Assembly (NCBI RefSeq): GCF_000250735.1 | Contig: NZ_AHZV01000076.1 | Span: forward strand, 1 to 64,000 | DNA: 64,000 bases | Direction: 5' to 3' | DNA from: Anaerophaga thermohalophila str. Valhall | GTDB taxonomy: Bacteria; Bacteroidota; Bacteroidia; Bacteroidales; Marinilabiliaceae | Part shown: piece by piece, positions 56,496 through 64,000 of the stretch | How the letters are laid out: the number at the start of each line of letters is the position of its first letter | How positions within the stretch are numbered: position 1 is the first letter of the stretch | The notes under the pieces: generated by a model | Databases searched by the model: none | Told to the model about the DNA's origin: nothing | Seen by the model: the letters and a program-made list of their open reading frames with translations, nothing else | Program-made: the position numbers and the translations under genes

Positions 56496-57267
56496 ACTCT
56501 TTTAAATTGTTTACCCTTGTTTCGTCGGCCGGGTGCGTACTCAAAAATTCAGGTGGTTTTTGTCCCCCGAGCTCGGACATACGCTGCCAGAAGTCGACTG
56601 CTTCTTGTGGATTGTAACCGGCCATTGCCATGAAAATCAGCCCCATTTGGTCGGCCTCTGTTTCATGAGTGCGTGAATAAGGTAATACATAAGCCAATTG
56701 ACTACCAAGGCCATAAGCAGCCATAAATATATTTTTCGTTTGCTCGGGTTTTTCATCAATGGCAATGGCCAGAGCAGTTCCAAATCCCTGAACAGTCAAT
56801 TGCTGGCTCATTCTTTCGTTGCCGTGTCGGGCGACAGCATGAGCAATTTCGTGTCCCATTACTACAGCAAGCCCCGTTTCGTCCTCGGTTATTGGCAAAA
56901 TACCGGTATAAACAACCACTCTACCCCCGGGCATACACCAGGCATTAGGAGTATCATCTTCTACCAGGTTGAATTCCCATTCAAAATTCTTCAAACGGTC
57001 ACTCATCCCGTGCTCTCTGAAATATTGTTCTACCGCAGAGGCAATCCTGTTCCCTACCCGGCGAACCATTTCAACATTTTTCTTATCTTCCGATAATTTG
57101 TTCTGACTTAAAAATTCGTTGTATTGACTTAAACTCATTGCCATTATTTCCGATTCAGGCAAAAGATTCATCTGCTTTCGTCCGGTTATCGGAACTGTTG
57201 AACAAGAAATCAGAAATATACTGAAGGCCAGAAAACCACCTAAGAAAAGTTTATTCATCTTTCTCAT
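56452..57267 (-). CDS. M48-family metallopeptidase lipoprotein (BepA/YggG-like)
   Basis: Periplasmic zinc protease probably involved in outer-membrane protein quality control. The lipoprotein signal is FLAFSIFLISC. The zinc site HEIAH lies in VVMGHEIAHAVARHGNERMS and the third ligand in HETEADQMGLIFMAMAGYNP. About 271 residues, normal for this subgroup. I start at MRKMNKLF (57267); MNKLF at 57258 is also possible. Its end overlaps kdsA convergently. Confidence 0.9.
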   Translation of the reverse strand: MRKMNKLFLGGFLAFSIFLISCSTVPITGRKQMNLLPESEIMAMSLSQYNEFLSQNKLSEDKKNVEMVRRVGNRIASAVEQYFREHGMSDRLKNFEWEFNLVEDDTPNAWCMPGGRVVVYTGILPITEDETGLAVVMGHEIAHAVARHGNERMSQQLTVQGFGTALAIAIDEKPEQTKNIFMAAYGLGSQLAYVLPYSRTHETEADQMGLIFMAMAGYNPQEAVDFWQRMSELGGQKPPEFLSTHPADETRVNNLKEFMPEAMKYYNPNGD

Positions 57268-57597
57268 AATTACGCAAAATAACATTGGTTAACACCAAAA
57301 TAGTATCAATCTTTTGTGAAACCAATATAAGCATTTCCGTAAATATTTTCTATCTCTGAATTGAAATTTAATAAGTTTTCACCATGCTGAAGCTTGCTTC
57401 TAATCCCATTTTACGGCATTGTTGTACAAAGCCTTCATCTAACTCAAACTATAAAAAGCTCTATACCGATCATTTATCATACGCAGTTAGATGTTTGCTT
57501 ATCAGGCAAATCTTCGGAACAATCTGAAAAATTCTTTTCTGCACAAGATTTATCACATATGCCTTCTGCCTGTTAAACTTCTGCCTGTCTGTTACTT
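57268..57597. other. Gene-free stretch between the M48 and YihY genes
   Basis: AT-rich DNA with no coding frame I trust, no strong hairpin and none of the dispersed repeats. It should contain the M48 gene promoter. Confidence 0.4.
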
Positions 57598-58905
57598 TTA
57601 AATATCTTTCAGTAGAATGTTTTCCTGCGATTCATAGACAACCCGGTCAAAACTGTCAAATTTTGTTCGAATCAGTTCGGCAGCATTGGTTCTCTCAAGA
57701 ATGGTTTCAGAATAACCCGTATGTTCAATTTGATGTAGAATATCGGAAATGGTCATTTTATTAATATCATATGCTGGCATAATCACAGTATCGTCCTTAC
57801 TGTCGTTTTCGAGTTCTGCCAAAACACCGGCATCAAAAAGTTTATAAACAAGATCGGTAACCAGTCTGATGGGCAGTTTCAATTTTTCGGCCAGATGAGA
57901 TACTGAAAGCGGCTTTTCTTTTCGATCAAAAGCTTTGACAACCTCTCTTACAATTAAGATGCTCACCAGTTTTTGAGCATATACGCTCATATTACGTGTA
58001 TCAACTTCGAACTCAAAACTTCTTTCATTTTGATGGGCAAAAGCCAGCTCGGCACCAAAAAGCACAATATTCCAACTTGTTTGCATCCAGATCAGGAAAA
58101 GCGGTAAGGCTGCAAAACTGCCATAAATAGCATTATACCGTGAAACACCAACCTGAAAATAGATGTATCCGTATTGTACCGCCAAAAAAAGTGTCCCTGC
58201 AATCACTCCTCCGAAAACAGCAGAAAGCGGTTTAACCCTGGTGTTGGGCATGATCATGAAAAACAAGGAAAAAACAAGCCAGACCAGGAGATATGGAGCA
58301 ACCCAAACCAAAAAACCGCTGGCATAACTAACTACCCCCAAATCGCGCATCTGATTGGAAATAAAAACAACAATACTGCCGGAAGTAACCAATAAAAGAA
58401 TACCAACCAGTACCAAAGAAACGTAATCACTAAATTTTCTAAGAAGAGAACGGGATTTTTTAACGTCCCAGATATCATTAAATGATTCTTCAATGCTGTT
58501 CATCAGCCGCATTACCAGAAACAGTAAAATACCAAAACCAATACCGGCGATCATTCCCCCTTTGGTGTTGTCCAGATAGTCGAGTGCAAACTCCTGCACC
58601 CATTTAACTACTTCTTCGTGTCCGACAAGACGTTTTTGAAGTTCCTGTTCCAACGTTTCCCTAAAGCCAAATCCCTTAGCAATTCCGAAAGCCATGGCAA
58701 CAACAGGAACAACAGAGAGAAGAGAAAAAAAAGTGAGTGCCGATGCCTTTATCTGACATTGGTCGATTACAAACCGGCGAACAGCAAGTGAAAAAATGCG
58801 AAGAAAACGGATTAACCAAAATTGCCGTTTACTTGTTTCATCCCTGCTAATTCTCCAAATGTCTTCTAACAGGAATATTCGTATTTTGTTAAAAAGATCC
58901 TTCAT
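57598..58905 (-). CDS. YihY/virulence factor BrkB family membrane protein with winged-helix-like C-terminus
   Basis: A 435-residue protein with about six transmembrane helices (ASALTFFSLLSVVPVVAMAF, MIAGIGFGILLFLVMRLM, LVGILLLVTSGSIVVFISNQ, YLLVWLVFSLFFMIM, GGVIAGTLFLAVQYGYIYFQ and LFLIWMQTSWNIVLFGAEL). The last 120 residues are soluble with a winged-helix pattern (PLSVSHLAEKLKLPIRLVTD). The ATG at 58905 is used; the frame extends into the rnpB gene, which cannot be coding. The family's role is unclear; BrkB-type names reflect old assignments. Confidence 0.85.
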   Translation of the reverse strand: MKDLFNKIRIFLLEDIWRISRDETSKRQFWLIRFLRIFSLAVRRFVIDQCQIKASALTFFSLLSVVPVVAMAFGIAKGFGFRETLEQELQKRLVGHEEVVKWVQEFALDYLDNTKGGMIAGIGFGILLFLVMRLMNSIEESFNDIWDVKKSRSLLRKFSDYVSLVLVGILLLVTSGSIVVFISNQMRDLGVVSYASGFLVWVAPYLLVWLVFSLFFMIMPNTRVKPLSAVFGGVIAGTLFLAVQYGYIYFQVGVSRYNAIYGSFAALPLFLIWMQTSWNIVLFGAELAFAHQNERSFEFEVDTRNMSVYAQKLVSILIVREVVKAFDRKEKPLSVSHLAEKLKLPIRLVTDLVYKLFDAGVLAELENDSKDDTVIMPAYDINKMTISDILHQIEHTGYSETILERTNAAELIRTKFDSFDRVVYESQENILLKDI

Positions 58906-58920
58906 GAAATAAAAATAAAA

Positions 58921-59283
58921 CAGCAAACCTGTAAGCCGGATTCTGTACCCTGTTACCAGGGTGCCTGTCATTGATCTGCGAAAGCAGTCACCTGCTTTCT
59001 TTAGCGACCTACCCTTCCCGGCTTCCAAAAAAAGGAACCGGAGCGAGCAACCCCGTACCTGAAAGGAACCGGGATATACATGGTCTTGCAACCCGCGGGG
59101 TGTACGGCTTCCGGTGTCACCACCGAAACCGGTGGGCTCTTACCCCACCTTTTCACCCTTACCCGAAGGCGGTTCTTTTCTGTTACACCTGCATGGCCTC
59201 ACGGCCATCTTCCTGTTAGGAAGCGCGGCGCTCTGTGTTGTCCGGACTTTCCTCCCTTATTTGGGCGACAGGCCGGCTTGCTG
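58921..59283 (-). ncRNA. rnpB: RNase P RNA
   Basis: Bacterial type A RNase P RNA, the catalytic subunit that matures tRNA 5' ends. On the minus strand it begins CAGCAAGCCGGCCTG and has the conserved GAGGAAAGTCCGGAC near its 5' end. It then has AAGGGTGAAAAGGTG and GTAAGAGCCCACCGG, and ends with AGAATCCGGCTTACAG and TTGCTG, which pairs with the 5' CAGCAA to close P1. Ends are set by this pairing and are accurate to a few bases. Confidence 0.93.
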
Positions 59284-59306
59284 TTCATACAAAAATACAA
59301 AAAATA

Positions 59307-59945
59307 CTACTCAATTCGGTAAGGTTTGTATTTCTCTAAGGGAACCAAATGTGCCTGCGGATATCCCATCGACTTTATTCGTTCCAATGCCCTCTCTGCT
59401 TCTTCACCTGAATAGCGGCCTACGGTATATCTGTAAATTCTATCATCCGGATAAAACTCCATTACATCATCAAATTCTTCAAATTCAGAAGTATAAACAG
59501 GATATCGGAATGCAGCAATCTGTACAGTATAATCCGTGTTTTCATCTACTTTATATTCGGACGAGACCTTTGTCGAAGTACCTCTTTTCAGGTTATAGTC
59601 GCGAACATCAACCACAAAACATTCAGTATATCCCATTGATTTTACCATGGGGATATTTTGTCTGGCCTCCTCTTTTGAATCAAACCCTCCAACAGTATAA
59701 CGTACATAACCATCGGCACAAACATATTCGTTCGCTTTATCAATGTTTTTAAAAAAAGAAGGATTTTGCGGCGGTCTTTTCAAAGCAAGAATCTGAATTG
59801 CAAAGTAGGGAGAAGAAATTTCATGAACTGCAACAATTTTTTTGGCAGAACGCAGATGGGCGAGTTTATCCGCCAATGCATCACCCCAAAATGAATGCAA
59901 TAACAAAACCGCTCCCAAAAAAGAATATTTGAATATTTTTATCAT
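59307..59945 (-). CDS. SPOR-domain protein
   Basis: A 212-residue secreted protein (signal FLGAVLLLHSFWGDALA). Two SPOR-like units are visible: YFAIQILALKRPPQ..YVRYTVGGFDSKEEARQNIP and YTVQIAAFRYP..YRYTVGRYSGEEAERALERI. SPOR domains bind denuded septal peptidoglycan. It starts 34 bases after the OmpA-family gene on the same strand, so it may be the last gene of the T9SS-linked operon. Confidence 0.8.
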   Translation of the reverse strand: MIKIFKYSFLGAVLLLHSFWGDALADKLAHLRSAKKIVAVHEISSPYFAIQILALKRPPQNPSFFKNIDKANEYVCADGYVRYTVGGFDSKEEARQNIPMVKSMGYTECFVVDVRDYNLKRGTSTKVSSEYKVDENTDYTVQIAAFRYPVYTSEFEEFDDVMEFYPDDRIYRYTVGRYSGEEAERALERIKSMGYPQAHLVPLEKYKPYRIE

Positions 59946-59979
59946 TGTTTACGATCTAAATTTTCTATTCTTGTTTTGT

Positions 59980-62052
59980 TTATTTCAGCATTCTCCATAC
60001 AACTACTTCAATTCTCCGGTTTTCGAGATGTTCACTTTCGTCGCACACCTTCCCGCGATGACATTTATTTACCAAATATCTCTCTCCATATCCACGCGGA
60101 ATTACATTTTCGTCATCAATTCCTCTTTCCATCAGATAGTTTTCAGCCTTCTCAGCAACCTTTTGTGAAACCAGCAAATTGTTGTATTTATCACCTCTGG
60201 CATCAGTATGGGAGTTCAGCTTAACAACAACATTCGGATTATTTTGCAAATATGCTGCCAGTTTATTGAGTACCTCCCTTCCTTCATCGGTAATACTTTC
60301 TCCACGATAAGGAATAATCATTGTTCCGATATCATCAAGGACAACATCATCAAAAACAGGTGTAAGGGCGATGCCGTTTCTGGCAATGTCTTCCAGTTCC
60401 ATGATATCAACAATCATATTCATCTTTTTATATTCATCCCCCCTGGTAACGGATATTTCAAACGACTGATCCTTTTTCCTGTATTCATCCGGTAAAATCA
60501 AATGCACTCTTCCGTTTTTATCAGTACTTCCCTCTACCACAGTTTCATTTGTGGAATTGTCTTTGAGAAGAATAGAGGCCTTTTCAACAGGAGTCCCGTT
60601 AAATGTACTCGTTACACGAGTGGACAAGGCATCCGGAAATGCCGACAAATCCGGCTCCGGCTCAGGTTCGGGTTCAGGTTCGGCATCAGGCAGTACCTCG
60701 AGACCTCCCATAGGCATTTCCTCTTCAACACTTACATCCTCATCATACAAAATACCACCCATAGGTAACATTTCTTCCGACTCTTCCTCTTCATCTTCTG
60801 GATTTCTGGGCTCAACATAAAAAATTACATCTTCACCGCTACTAATCCTGTTAGAAGACAAAAATCCCCGGTTGGGATCGTTTGGATCTATCACATACCC
60901 GAAATCATCCTTATTGGAATTAAAAGGTCGCATCATATTCATCGGATTACCCCATGAAGCTTCTCCTGTTTTTTCTGCTTTGAAAATATCCAATCCGCCA
61001 AATCCTTTCAACCCGTCGCTGCTGTAATATAGTACATAATTTTTGCTCACAAACGGGAACCGTTCATCACCAAATGTGTTGATTTGCGATCCAAGATTTC
61101 TCGGTTGGCCAAACCGGCCGTCGTCATAACGTTCTGCCACATAAAGGTCGGTTCCACCGTATCCTCCCTTCATATTTGAGGCAAATACCAGGTAGCGGTC
61201 ATCAGGCGTTACTGCAGGATAGGCACAGTCGTAGTCATTACTGTTAATTGGTAGCACCCTTTCGTTGACCCAATGCTCTCCGTCAAACTCGACAGAATAT
61301 ATCTTTATCCGACTTTCTCCGCCGGGGATTCTTACCGACCTCGTATAATACATGGTTTTCTGGTCGGAAGTAAAAGAAATGGCCCCCACATGATAATCAA
61401 AGACCATATTTTCGTCGAAAAGGCGTTTACTCAATATCTCACCGCTTTCCCCCAGTTCAGAATAATAAAGATTCAGGAATTCCTTTCCATACCTGTCGAC
61501 ATTCCCGCTACCACCTTCATCTTCGGACGATGAAGAATAAACAACTCCGTCTTTGTAATACTGAATACCAAAGGATTGCCCGAAGGTCAAAAAATCAGAG
61601 GGGTTAACATAGAAATTTGGATTGAACTCGTTATGCTCAAGGGCCCAAACACAGGATTCCATTAATTTCTTGATCTGAGCCTGATTTCCCACGTTATATT
61701 GTCGTGTTTTCCGGTACAAATCAATGGCTTCCTGATAAAAACCGTTTTTATGAGCAGATAGTGCATAATTGACAAGGTCTTCGGGCTTTAGTTTCCCTTT
61801 CAGATCATCAAAAGCATTATATGCCCGATCAATTTCGTTCAAATAATAATAGCAATGTGCTATTCGTCTCTGAACATCGACAGATAACTCCTCTCCCTGG
61901 TTTTTTGCGTCATTATAATACTGAAGGGCCTTAAAGTATTCCTCATTTTCAAAAAACTTATCTCCTCTCCTTATGGTTCGGCTCTGTCCCAGTACCATTG
62001 ATAAAGAGAGGATGAAGAGCATTATAAGTGAAAATATCTTTTTTAGCTTCAT
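59980..62052 (-). CDS. OmpA-family protein with TPR, PD40 and carboxypeptidase-like domains (PorE-like)
   Basis: A 690-residue envelope protein: signal peptide FSLIMLFILSLSMVLGQ, TPR-like repeats (residues 25-150), PD40 beta-propeller strands (YDCAYPAVTPDDRYLVFASN, GDERFPFVSKNYVLYYSSDG), an acidic linker with EPEPEPEPEPDL, a CNA-B-like domain and a C-terminal OmpA domain (LNSHTDARGDKYNNLLVSQK, NRRIEVVV) that binds peptidoglycan. This order matches PorE-type components that tie the type IX secretion system to the wall, and proteins paired with PorP/SprF. It is 30 bases after the PorP/SprF gene. Confidence 0.88.
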   Translation of the reverse strand: MKLKKIFSLIMLFILSLSMVLGQSRTIRRGDKFFENEEYFKALQYYNDAKNQGEELSVDVQRRIAHCYYYLNEIDRAYNAFDDLKGKLKPEDLVNYALSAHKNGFYQEAIDLYRKTRQYNVGNQAQIKKLMESCVWALEHNEFNPNFYVNPSDFLTFGQSFGIQYYKDGVVYSSSSEDEGGSGNVDRYGKEFLNLYYSELGESGEILSKRLFDENMVFDYHVGAISFTSDQKTMYYTRSVRIPGGESRIKIYSVEFDGEHWVNERVLPINSNDYDCAYPAVTPDDRYLVFASNMKGGYGGTDLYVAERYDDGRFGQPRNLGSQINTFGDERFPFVSKNYVLYYSSDGLKGFGGLDIFKAEKTGEASWGNPMNMMRPFNSNKDDFGYVIDPNDPNRGFLSSNRISSGEDVIFYVEPRNPEDEEEESEEMLPMGGILYDEDVSVEEEMPMGGLEVLPDAEPEPEPEPEPDLSAFPDALSTRVTSTFNGTPVEKASILLKDNSTNETVVEGSTDKNGRVHLILPDEYRKKDQSFEISVTRGDEYKKMNMIVDIMELEDIARNGIALTPVFDDVVLDDIGTMIIPYRGESITDEGREVLNKLAAYLQNNPNVVVKLNSHTDARGDKYNNLLVSQKVAEKAENYLMERGIDDENVIPRGYGERYLVNKCHRGKVCDESEHLENRRIEVVVWRMLK

Positions 62053-62082
62053 ATTGCAAAAATTTCGAAATGGAAGAACACA

Positions 62083-63027
62083 TCAAAAATATCGTATAGA
62101 ACGCATTCCTGGTCTGCTGTTAAACGAAAAATCAAATTGCAGACTAATTTCATGTGTTCCGTAATTGTTGAACTGGTTCAATTCACTTATCGGATAATCA
62201 AAAGAATACCTTACAGTAAACTGATCATTGATAATATATTCGCCCAGGAAAACAACATCGGAAATGGTCCGGTAAGACAGTCCTAACCAAAGTCTGTCCA
62301 TAAACATAACGTTTCCGGTAATATCTAATTGTAAGGGTGCACCATAAACATACTTCACAAGCATGGTTGGCTTAATTATCACATCCTCAAGCTCAAAAAC
62401 ATAACCCCCGTAAAGATAGGAATGCATATTCTTCAGATCCAGTGTATTTTTAAAGTCATTAACATTGGGGTCTTCATCAAACTGGTTGCTAAATATTTTT
62501 GGCACAGAGAATCCTGCAAAATAGGTGTCTGAATAAAAATAAGCTCCAAATCCAACATTAAAAATCATCTTTGATTCTTTACTGTCGAAGACGGGATCAC
62601 CCGGATCATTAACTTCGGCTTTGGTTCCGTCCCATACCAATGAACTAACCCCGGCCTGCAAACCAAATGAAAGAAAACGATCGTTACGGTCGATTTGCAA
62701 TTTGTATGAAGCGGCTGCAAATGCATCAAAAGTATTACTAAAGCCAATATGATCATTAACAAGAACCAGACCGACTCCCAGGTTGGTTTCTTCGATGGGA
62801 CTGTGAACATTTAAAGCCTGGTTCATTGGTGCTCCTTCCATTCCAAGCCATTGGCTCCGGTGTATCAACAGTCCGCTTATAATATCCCTTGTACCATTAT
62901 ATGCAGGATTTAATAACCCCTGGTTGGCAATATAGTGATTGAATTGATACTGGTCCTGGGCCTTTAAAGAGGCCCCGAAAACCAACATCAATATCAATAT
63001 GCCTGTTATATATAACCTTTCCTTCAT
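62083..63027 (-). CDS. PorP/SprF-family type IX secretion membrane protein
   Basis: A 314-residue outer-membrane beta-barrel: signal peptide ITGILILMLVFGASLKAQ, then the family start DQYQFNHYIANQGLLNPAYN, RSQWLGMEGAPMNQALNVHS and LGVGLVLVNDHIGFSNTFDA. SprF-like proteins are needed for export or attachment of the neighbouring type B sorted adhesin. The ATG at 63027 fits the signal peptide; the frame is open to 63108 and overlaps the gene before it. Confidence 0.92.
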   Translation of the reverse strand: MKERLYITGILILMLVFGASLKAQDQYQFNHYIANQGLLNPAYNGTRDIISGLLIHRSQWLGMEGAPMNQALNVHSPIEETNLGVGLVLVNDHIGFSNTFDAFAAASYKLQIDRNDRFLSFGLQAGVSSLVWDGTKAEVNDPGDPVFDSKESKMIFNVGFGAYFYSDTYFAGFSVPKIFSNQFDEDPNVNDFKNTLDLKNMHSYLYGGYVFELEDVIIKPTMLVKYVYGAPLQLDITGNVMFMDRLWLGLSYRTISDVVFLGEYIINDQFTVRYSFDYPISELNQFNNYGTHEISLQFDFSFNSRPGMRSIRYF

Positions 63028-63055
63028 AGTTACGGGTTTAGAATTATGCTTGCGA

Positions 63056-64000
63056 TTAGCGACGAAGTTCGACGAAACCGTTGAATTTCTTAATAACCGT
63101 TTCTCCATCTACATTAGCCTTTATTGTATAAACGTAGAAATAGACTCCGTTGGGTAATTCATCGCCAATAGTTACCATGTTACTTATATTTGCTTTGCCA
63201 TCCCAATCGTTCTTATATACTTTACCTTGGGAACGATAGACTAACGTTCCCCACCTGTTAAACACTTCTAAGGTGCTTTCTTCAGTCTTCGACTGGTTGG
63301 AAGATATTACAAAATACTCATTTATGTCATCACCATTTGGAGAGAAAGCATTGGGAATAAAGATGGATCTATCCTCTGTCATATTTTTATTACCAACATA
63401 AACAAATATTGTGTCCTGATCCCACCTTGACGGTTCTAAAAGATTCTCTACACAATAAATAATGGTGTCCACACCGAAAAATGAAGGTGCTTTAGTATAC
63501 TCAACAAAACCTGTGGTTGGGTCCTTAAATTGTATTAGACCAAAATCAGCTTCATAAAAATTTGTCCCGGTTTCTGAAAAGAAGAAATTCAAGTTATCAA
63601 TATCAATATGAGTTTTTGTAACATTGACAGTCACTGTATCACTAACTTCATTATCATTAAGATAAATGAATGCAGGATGTGCTTCTAACATATCTTCAAA
63701 TACATACAAGACGCCATTGTATGGAACAGGCTCACATGGTACATCAGAGTACTGAACAAATAACTGATATTCTCCCGGATTATTAATATCAATGGTGCCA
63801 CCAATGCTACTATCAAATTCTACTGTATCTTCCTCTTCATTAATGAGGTAATAATTCAAATCACTTTGCATATTGGCAACATCAATTGATAACCCATTGT
63901 CTCCAAGATAAAGTGTGTCATTAGCATTAATCCCTCGTAAAATGTCGCTAATATAACTGTCAATATATTCGGGAGAAGAATAAGGAAATACCATCACTGT
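63056..64000 (-). CDS. Type IX-secreted surface protein, C-terminal part (gliding motility type B domain), runs off the window
   Basis: The last 90 or so residues are the gliding motility-associated C-terminal domain: IFIPNAFSPNGDDINEYFVI, LEVFNRWGTLVYRSQG, WDGKAN and LPNGVYFYVYTIKANVDGE with GFVELRR at the end. Before it lie Ig-like beta domains. No start is visible, so the gene begins beyond 64000; such proteins are often several thousand residues. With PorP/SprF and OmpA downstream it forms a type B adhesin export operon. Confidence 0.88.
   Translation of the reverse strand, partial: TVMVFPYSSPEYIDSYISDILRGINANDTLYLGDNGLSIDVANMQSDLNYYLINEEEDTVEFDSSIGGTIDINNPGEYQLFVQYSDVPCEPVPYNGVLYVFEDMLEAHPAFIYLNDNEVSDTVTVNVTKTHIDIDNLNFFFSETGTNFYEADFGLIQFKDPTTGFVEYTKAPSFFGVDTIIYCVENLLEPSRWDQDTIFVYVGNKNMTEDRSIFIPNAFSPNGDDINEYFVISSNQSKTEESTLEVFNRWGTLVYRSQGKVYKNDWDGKANISNMVTIGDELPNGVYFYVYTIKANVDGETVIKKFNGFVELRR

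Noticed and set aside
58971..59752. Open frames on the plus strand over 58971-59752
   Set aside because: They are antisense to RNase P RNA and to the SPOR gene and have no protein-like composition.

Overview
The window comes from a Bacteroidota chromosome, most likely an anaerobic or fermentative marine or sediment member of the Bacteroidales/Marinilabiliales group. The evidence is type IX secretion parts (a type B gliding-motility C-terminal domain, PorP/SprF, and an OmpA protein with TPR and PD40 repeats), a type A sorted lysyl endopeptidase, Rhs remnants of Bacteroidota type, candidate TAnnTTTG promoter boxes and LptD/Mce/amidase genes in an order common in this phylum. The species cannot be named from the sequence.

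Layout. 1-3624: the end of one gene and a YhaN-like SMC-type ATPase. 3700-12900: an accessory island holding a RelE/ParE pair, two near-identical antitoxins beside broken ParE toxins, two Rhs C-terminal remnants with effector-like tails and candidate immunity genes, a 5'-truncated IS21 element, a regulator/MazF operon, and three copies of a double-hairpin repeat. 13076-24105: icd, dnaX, rlmB, an ABC-F ATPase, a LysM/binding-protein fusion and dnaA. 24410-30179: a Mce-family protein and an amidase on the minus strand, with lptD diverging from them. 30272-30446: tRNA-Ser and tRNA-Trp. 30824-33779: a lipoprotein and an orphan histidine kinase. 33857-38310: a five-gene metal-uptake operon (NikR-like regulator, binding protein, permease, ATPase, TrmO-FmdE fusion). 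38545-46995: a DUF4097-like protein, aminopeptidase P, a thioredoxin-like protein, a DUF4465 lipoprotein and the lysyl endopeptidase. 47458-53419: acyl-phosphate fermentation genes (buk, ptb, ackA, hbd, pta). 53664-59945: rarA, kdsA, an M48 protease, a YihY protein, rnpB and a SPOR protein. 59980-64000: OmpA, PorP/SprF and a type B sorted surface protein that runs off the right edge.

The sequence contains an unusual number of single-base frame breaks. Twelve positions, including in dnaA, kdsA, lptD and the Mce protein, are each repaired by removing one base, nearly always from a short A or T run. One lipoprotein needs one base added. dnaX carries an in-frame TAA directly after a run of ten A. 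Because essential genes are hit, most of these are probably consensus errors with an insertion bias, and I annotate those genes over their repaired span. The nonsense and truncation events in the island (ParE, IstA, an XRE remnant, the Rhs 5' ends) look like genuine decay.

Intergenic regions are rich in dispersed repeats: a MITE-like inverted-repeat element, a unit of about 95 bp that often abuts start or stop codons, a GCCTAAACGCAAAGACGCAA family, hexamer TGAGGY arrays and octamer arrays. The system I find most worth following is the NikR-like metal operon. Its regulator has changed metal ligands, and its last gene fuses a TrmO domain to an FmdE domain and a zinc ribbon.
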